A DNA stretch of 64,000 nucleotides. It comes from Nematostella vectensis. Taxonomy: Eukaryota > Cnidaria > Anthozoa > Actiniaria > Edwardsiidae. The DNA is taken from the NCBI RefSeq assembly GCF_932526225.1, contig NC_064041.1, forward strand, positions 7,585,042-7,649,041, read 5' to 3'. This document shows, one piece after another, positions 58,901 through 64,000 of this stretch (position 1 is the first letter of the stretch; the number at the start of each line of letters is the position of its first letter). The notes beneath the pieces were generated by a model, which had not been told where the DNA came from, made no database searches, and was given only the letters and a program-made list of their open reading frames with translations. The position numbers were made by a program, and so were the translations under genes.

Positions 58901-59725
58901 CGACTAGTGTGGCGGAAAAGGGCATAGCAAACGACTAGTGTGGCGGAAAAGGGCATAGCAAACGGCTAGTGTGGCGGAAAAGGGCACAGCAAACGACTAG
59001 TGTGGCGGAAAAGGGCATAGCAAGCGACTAGTGTGGCGGAAAAGGGCATAGCAAGCGACTAGTGTGGCGTAAAAGGGCATAGCAAACGACTAGTGTGGCG
59101 GAAAAGGGCACAGCAAACGACTAGTGTGGCGGAAAAGGGCATAGCAAACGACTAGTGTGGCGGAAAAGGGCATAGCAAACGACTAGTATGACGGAAAAGG
59201 GCATAGCAAACGACTAGTGTGGCGGGAAAGGGCATAGCAAACGACAAGTGTGGCGGAAAATGGCATAGCAAACGACTAGTGTGGCGGAAAAGGGCATAGC
59301 AAGCGACTAGTATGGCGGAATAGGGCATAGCAAACGACTAGAATGATGGGATGGGGCAAAGCGGGCGAATTACATGGCAGGATAGGCTTGATAAGCTCGA
59401 GTAAGCATTCTGCGTTGCCTTTGCAGATCCATACGTCAAAGTGTCTTTATTAATAAACGGTAAACGCGTCAAGAAGAAAAAGACCTCCACGAAAAAATCC
59501 GACTTGCATCCCGTATTCAACGAAGCTGTATCATTCGACATTTCAAAAGAACTGCTAAGCAACATTGATCTTCTTCTATCTGTCATGCACGACAATGACG
59601 TCATAGGATCTTTTTTGATTGGTGCGCATGCGCAGGGCAAGCAGCATGAGCACTGGCAAGATGTGCTGACCGCTGACCGTCCAATTGCTCACTGGCACAT
59701 ATTGCAAGACCCAAAGAAGTTTTAA
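55904..59725 (+). CDS. Synaptotagmin-like protein with tandem C2 domains (degenerate Ca2+ sites)
   Basis: Exons: 55888-56144 (ATG 55904), 56660-56808, 57322-57750, 58214-58328, 59427-59725; phases agree, 410 aa. Residues 5-27 are a hydrophobic transmembrane helix (LIATIILLSVLLLLAISLIA) followed by a basic WRTRRIKGRR stop-transfer. Then comes a Ser/Pro linker. C2A lies at about 140-265 (GQVHFTVQYD to HDIIGQALLPL), and C2B about 275-405, with the polybasic KKKKTSTKKS and the terminal WHIL motif of synaptotagmins. Key acidic residues are incomplete: C2A loop 1 reads LDGEWSKPCNPF (second Asp to Asn) and loop 3 HSFDTFASHD (first Asp to Ser). C2B loop 1 has Asn for the first Asp, and loop 3 is shortened (MHDNDVIG). 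A calcium-independent membrane-trafficking role is inferred. The exon start at 55888, 16 bases before the ATG, implies an upstream exon. Confidence 0.88.
57129..57222. mobile_element. MITE-like repeat related to 2712-2796, synaptotagmin intron 2
   Basis: Begins AGGCACAGCAACGCCCC, continues ATTTCCATAGTCGTTT..ATATTTTTTTGGG and ends CACCCCTTGCTACGGCCCC, matching the HMCES-intron copy in order and ends. Confidence 0.5.
57928..58090. mobile_element. Foldback element with about 65-bp inverted arms, synaptotagmin intron 3
   Basis: Left arm AGGCCATTCTAGTTTGTGCT, CGCATTACCATAGAAACC and ..TGCAGCGCGC is mirrored by GCGCTCGCTGCA, GGTTTCTATGGTAATGCG and GCATGCTGGAATGGCCT. The transcript could form a long hairpin about 120 bases upstream of exon 4. 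Confidence 0.85.
58395..59345. repeat. 31-bp minisatellite, about 29 copies, synaptotagmin intron 4
   Basis: Unit GGCATAGCAAACGACTAGTG plus TGGCGGAAAAG. Diverged precursor-like copies (GAACGACAGAATGAGCGTAT, AGCATGACGGGATACGACA) start within about 10 bases of the exon 4 donor, and homogeneous copies follow. The array fills nearly the whole intron. Confidence 0.95.
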
Positions 59726-60443
59726 TGAGTAGAATATTCATATTTATAGTTAAAGTTTTATAAACCTAATTCAAAAGTCCACAATGTCTTAATAGAAAAA
59801 AATAATACCCGGCATTTGTATATCGCCAAGTAACATCGAAAGACATGATCAAATGTTTTTTACATGACACATACTTTAGTCTTTAATCGTCAGTGTACAA
59901 TCGTGGTCACATTGCATTGCGACACAGGGTTCCGGTGCGATTAAAAAAGCGTGCGCGCATAATCTATTTTTGTTTTGAGTTGAATGCTTCTTTAGAACCG
60001 TCTCCTCTCGCCCTTCGTCCCCCCCCCCCCCCTCTTCAATGTTGGATGATGCCAACGCCAAAACACTTGACGCAACATTGAAGGGGGGGGTTCTAAAGGG
60101 GGTTGTAAATATTATCTTACGGGTTTTGTGCTCTTGCATGGATTATTGTTTTGAAAATTTGGACAAATTCCGACAATTTCCCGATGATTTTTACCATGAT
60201 TGTAGATACTGCTAAACACATCTAATATTTTCGGTTGATATGAACGTACGAGCCAAGGTTAAAACTTTTCCCAATTGTAAATAGGAAAAATCTTCCAATA
60301 CATATTAAATCGGCAATGTCACCAATTTACTTACGGCCGATTACAAGTTAATTATCAACGCCCCTGTAATCCCATGTTCTCTACCCCTGCAACCTTTATT
60401 ATTAACGCTCCTGTAATCCCATGTTCTCCCTTAAAGGTCATGT
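59726..60443. other. 3' flank of the synaptotagmin-like gene, repeat fragments
   Basis: No gene. Contains inverted poly(C)/poly(G) segments around 60020-60110 (TTCAATGTTGGATGA... and CAACATTGAAGGGGGGG), a TIR fragment of the 28853 MITE family at 60311-60346 (AATGTCACCAATTTACTTACGG), and a duplicated GCNCCTGTAATCCCATGTTCTC at about 60361 and 60409. Confidence 0.5.
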
Positions 60444-61575
60444 AATAACTACTTACTAACCGAGAGTGAGGTCATGCCGGGAAATATCAAACTGAGGCTT
60501 TGGCGTATCGACCAAGGCTTTGCGAGGTCGATGGTCGAGGTTAGTAAGTTGCGAGGTCGACGGTCGAGGTTAGTAAGTTGTTTGTTATATGGCTTTTTAA
60601 AATAAAAATGACAAGAAAACAAATCAACTTTCGCTTTCGCGCGAATATCGATTTTATCGATCGATTTCAAAAAGGCGGGAAAACAAAAAACACTCGCGCG
60701 CTGAAAAATCAAAAATGTAAATGAGTGAAAAGATTCAACAACAAGTAATTGGTAGTAATTGGACGACTCTTGGAAGCTACAGGTTTTATCATTGGTGAAG
60801 TTGATCAAAAAAATAATAAAGAAAGCTGAGTTGTCAGTCTTCACGGCATGAATGGACTGTTTAGTTCGAAAAACCCACGGTATGTAGGGAACAAACTTCT
60901 GAAGTAAGTTAAAATGAAAAGGCCAATCGCTTTGTGCGGCGTTTTGATTTGATGGAAATATTGCATTCACAAATAACAGGTAGTACTTATCTTAAAGAGA
61001 CTTTTCTGGGTCTTTACACCCCTTGTTATTTATCCATTTGTTTGTTTATCCGATATAAATAACTTAAGCTTTGTATTTTATGGCTATCGGTGGCGGCTCG
61101 TGATTTTATTGTTTTTCTTTGTGTCAAAAATTTCCTCTTCAATCTCTTCAGGATAATAAAACTCCGACTCAAAGTGCTCGTCCTCTCACATTATCAACTT
61201 TAAGACCTGTTTGTTTCTTGTTTTTTTTTTTTTGGTGGCTTTGGTTTTTTGATCGATTTTTTTTTAGCGAAATTCGTGCAACCGAACAAAGCAACACAAA
61301 AAAGCTCACAAAATGTCCCGCTCCGAATACGGAAAAAGACGGCCCGCTGATTAAATATTTCTGTTTCTTCTGGGTGTTAGAATTCGCTACTCGAATGTTC
61401 GCTATCGCTCGTTTTTGGAAAAAATATCAAAAACCAAAAGATTGTGAACAATTTTTCGTAGGGCAATACGGAATTCCGTAATGCCCTCAGAGACGGGTAA
61501 TACGGGAATGTCACGACTACAAATTAGCCAATCACAGCGCGCGTACTATCGTAGCCATATAATAAACCCCTAGTA
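60444..61575. mobile_element. Possible transposable element with inverted GTTTRTTATATGGCT ends
   Basis: GTTTGTTATATGGCT near 60579 is inverted as AGCCATATAATAAAC near 61555-61569. Two short direct repeats (GCGAGGTCGA.GGTCGAGGTTAGTAAGTT) precede the left one. ORFs of 173 codons (minus, 60449-60970) and 120 codons (plus, 61119-61481) lie inside but match nothing I recognise. Boundaries and class are uncertain. Confidence 0.3.
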
Positions 61576-61659
61576 TCAAACAAACTTTGTCGATATTTAG
61601 CAGAAATTCTGACGTAGATTACGAATATCGAGGTCTTTTTGTCCGTTTCTGCTTAAAAG

Positions 61660-62790
61660 TTTACATTTTGGCGAATATGCTGACGTCATCAAAACATAAA
61701 ATATGTATATTTCACGAAGGAAACATCATATGGCAACCAAATTCGGTAGGTGTTATGTAGGTGTCAAGGGGATGCAACAATATGGTCAAGTGTGGTATGA
61801 CGTCATCTATGACGTCATTAAAAGCAAAAAACGTGATAAAAGCTAAACCTTCACATCTCTTGAAAGAAACATTGTTTTACAACCACACTCAGTAGGTGTC
61901 ATGTTGATGTCAAGGGGGGTGCTCCAATATAAACACGGGATTGTGACGTCATCAATGACGTCACTATAAGCAAAATATGCTGACGCCATCAAGATAAAAA
62001 ACATTCATCTCTCGTGAAAGAAACATTGTATAACAACTAAACTTGGTAGGTGTCATGTATGTGTCAAGGGCGGTGCCAAGATATTGTCAAGTGATGCGTG
62101 ACGTCATTGATGACGTCTCTTTAACAAAACTATCCCGATGTCATATCTATATTCATATATCCTAAACGAAACATCATATGACAACCAAACTTGGTATGTG
62201 TCATGTATGTAACAAGGGGGGTGCAAGGGGGGTGTCACGTGATTGTGACGTTATCGATGACGTCACGAGAAGCAAAAATATGCTTCTATATGCTTATATT
62301 TCACGAAGGAAACATCGTATGGCAACCAAACTCGGTAGGTGTCATGTAGGTGTCAAGAGAGATGCAACAATATGGTCACGTGTTGTGTGACGTCATCGAT
62401 GACGTTACTTAAAGCAAAGAACGTGATAAAAAGCAAAACATTCATATCTCTTGAAAGAAACATTGTTTTACAACCAAACTTGGCAGATGTCATTTTGTGT
62501 CAAGGAAGCTGCAAAAATATGGTCACATGATTTGTGACGTCATCGAGGATGTCACTAAAAGCAAAAATTCCGATTTCATTAAGAACAAAAATATCCATAT
62601 CTAATGAAAAAAAACATCATATAACAACTAATCTTGGTATGTGTCATGAAGGTGTTATGGGGGTTGCAACAATTTGGTCAATGACGTCACTAGAATAAAA
62701 CATATTCTGACGTCATCAAAGTAAAAAAAACAAGCGAAACAGGCATAACAAGTTGGTCGCGTGATCTGTGAAATCGTTGACGTCGTCAAA
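61660..62790. repeat. ~145-155 bp tandem repeat (7-8 units) rich in TGACGTCA palindromes
   Basis: Each unit has TCTC.(T/C)GAA(A/G)GAAACAT, then ACAACCAAACTTGGTAGGTG, TCATGTAGGTGTCAAGGGG, GCAACAATATGGTCA and a pair of TGACGTCA-type palindromes a few bases apart. Units start near 61721, 61867, 62024, 62167, 62310, 62457 and 62614, with a degraded one after. Perfect TGACGTCA occurs at 61681, 61798, 61810, 61944, 61956, 62099, 62258, 62388, 62535, 62682 and 62708; several other copies differ by one base. Confidence 0.9.
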
Positions 62791-63087
62791 AACAAAAATA
62801 TAATAATATTTAACATTATAAATAATATTTATTAAGCGAAAACTAACAAAGATTTGGTCGTTTGGAGCTCCCTTTTAGGCAATGCCTAAATCTATATATT
62901 AGAATTAAGGTGTGTGAATAGAATTGACCGTTTTATTGAGCAAATTGAGCCTACCCACTTTCTTTTCACGGGTAAAATCTTACCATTTGACTTTGTTTTA
63001 CTACAGCTCTGTCGATTTGATGAAGCATCGTTGTAAATCTCATGTATTGTCAGCTCATATTTCTTTAGGTTTGCAAGGGACAGGTTC
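62791..63087. other. AT-rich, nothing recognised
   Basis: Downstream of the last exon of the candidate minus-strand gene, so it may include its 3' UTR. The 71-codon minus ORF (62892-63107) overlaps that exon in another frame and has no motif. Confidence 0.35.
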
Positions 63088-63875
63088 TTATTCTTCATCG
63101 TTCTCAAACTTTTCGGATGATGACTGTTGTGCTGTGACAGTTTCTACTAGGCATGTTTGCTAAAAGACTTTTGGGTAAACTTTGGAAAAACACAGCTTTT
63201 TGTATCCCGCGAACGTGAAAAAATGACCTAAACTTATGATCAAAACAAACTAAGTTTGAGAATATTTGCATTCAAGCTTTTTTGCAGTGATATGTCAAAG
63301 AGATCAATTTAGTGTTAAAACCTATAGGGTTGGATTCACTTCCGCCGTATATTCAACCGGTAAAATTGCAATCGCTAAAGGTCAAATTTTAGGCCGAAAC
63401 GGGCAAAAAGACTATATTCTTATTCTACGCCAGATTTTTTTATTATATCCAAAAAATGACCCACGGGGTGTTTACAGGACCTTTTAGTAAACGCAGCCTG
63501 AATATAGTCATTACACTAAAATATTGTATTTATTCGCTTCAAAACGTCTGCTGTTTTTGTTTGAGTTTATTTCTTCTATTGGGCGGCGTTTAAAGGGAAT
63601 CTTCATCTCCCATACATCGTCTTTAAATGCCTGTCGTTTCCGTTTTCTTTGGTTGTTGGTGAGGTTGTGGCGATGGGAATGTCATATTTCCCTTACGCAC
63701 ACCCTTTAATCGTCTGCCGCCTGAGTTTGTTTCCTTTGGTAGTGGCGATGGGCATGCCATTTCTTTCTTACTTACATCCTTTAAATGCCTGTTGTGGTTA
63801 GAGTTTTCTTCGGTTTTTGGCAATAGGAATGCCTCACCTCCTTTCACAGCCTTGGTTTGCAGCAGTGCATCCTCC
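63088..63875 (-). CDS. Last two exons of an unidentified minus-strand gene (5' part outside window)
   Basis: Exon 63776-63875 has acceptor TTTGTTTTCAG and donor GAT/GTAAGTA and encodes EDALLQTKAVKGGEAFLLPK, then TEENSNHNRHLKD. It joins in phase 0 to exon 63088-63159 (acceptor GTCTTTTAG), encoding QTCLVETVTAQQ and SSSEKFENDEE and ending in TAA. Agreement of both splice sites, phase and a stop makes coding plausible. The product is unrecognised; the visible tail is hydrophilic with an acidic C-terminus. The donor region is tandemly duplicated into the intron. Confidence 0.45.
63580..63800. repeat. ~75-80 bp repeat built from exon tail plus donor of the minus-strand gene
   Basis: On the minus strand the exon end GGCATTTAAAGGAT/GTAAGTA is followed by two diverged copies of the same segment: one ending CGATTAAAGGGT/GTGCGTA and one ending GGCATTTAAAGACGAT/GTATGG. 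Each is preceded by matching A-rich/CCA-rich sequence (CCCATCGCCAC..CCAAAG). Donor-like GT is retained at the equivalent position in all three. Confidence 0.7.
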
Positions 63876-64000
63876 CTGAAAACAAATTATCCGTATTTCT
63901 TATAATTTGTTTTTATATACTGGGAATATTACACCTTTTGCTGTTCATTAACGGGAGAGGGACATTAATTTGTGCAAAAAGTTACATCGATAGCATGTAT

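Noticed and set aside
60449-60970. 173-codon minus ORF as a gene
   Set aside because: AT-rich chance-like composition (Phe/Ser/Asn), includes a local direct repeat, no domain or splice support.

Overview
This is metazoan nuclear DNA: long multi-exon genes with GT-AG introns, dense minisatellites, many short inverted-repeat (MITE-like) elements, long poly(G)/poly(C) runs, and LINE and Ty3/Gypsy retroelements. Gene content (HMCES, PKN, an SHIPPO-type sperm-tail protein, a synaptotagmin) and repeat style suggest a cnidarian, most likely an anthozoan such as Nematostella. The species is inference. All exon models were read by eye from frame continuity, splice consensus and remembered family motifs; no search was run.

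Layout. (1) 478-4467, minus strand: a complete nine-exon HMCES gene (SRAP DNA-protein-crosslink sensor, 361 aa predicted). (2) 4468-5260: head-to-head intergenic region, a likely shared promoter. (3) 5261-29881, plus strand: a complete 22-exon protein kinase N gene (three HR1 repeats, C2-like domain, AGC kinase, C-tail; 968 aa predicted). Its intron 7 hosts a 512-codon uninterrupted ORF (14677-16215), and many of its introns hold tandem arrays. (4) 31027-31105: an orphan signal-peptide exon. (5) 32093-42560: a transposon-rich block with a LINE split by a recent, apparently intact Ty3/Gypsy element (37119-41627, 175-bp LTRs, CCCAT target duplication). (6) 45773-50171, plus strand: a PG-rich (STPGR/SHIPPO) sperm-tail-type gene. 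(7) 50172-54540: repeat-rich intergenic DNA. (8) 55904-59725, plus strand: a synaptotagmin-like gene with degenerate calcium sites. (9) 60311-62790: repeats, including an array carrying eleven perfect TGACGTCA octamers. (10) 63088-63875, minus strand: the likely 3' end of an unidentified gene.

The most unusual signal is a recurring architecture. Tandem repeats start at, or within a few tens of bases of, 5' splice sites, and in four introns the repeat unit contains the tail of the preceding exon plus its GT donor (PKN introns 9, 17 and 18, and the minus-strand gene at 63.8 kb). PKN intron 17 has about 46 copies of a 75-bp unit, each with the last ten codons of a kinase exon and a copy of its donor, followed by a stop. 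Genes here are independent eukaryotic units; no operon or pathway cluster is implied.
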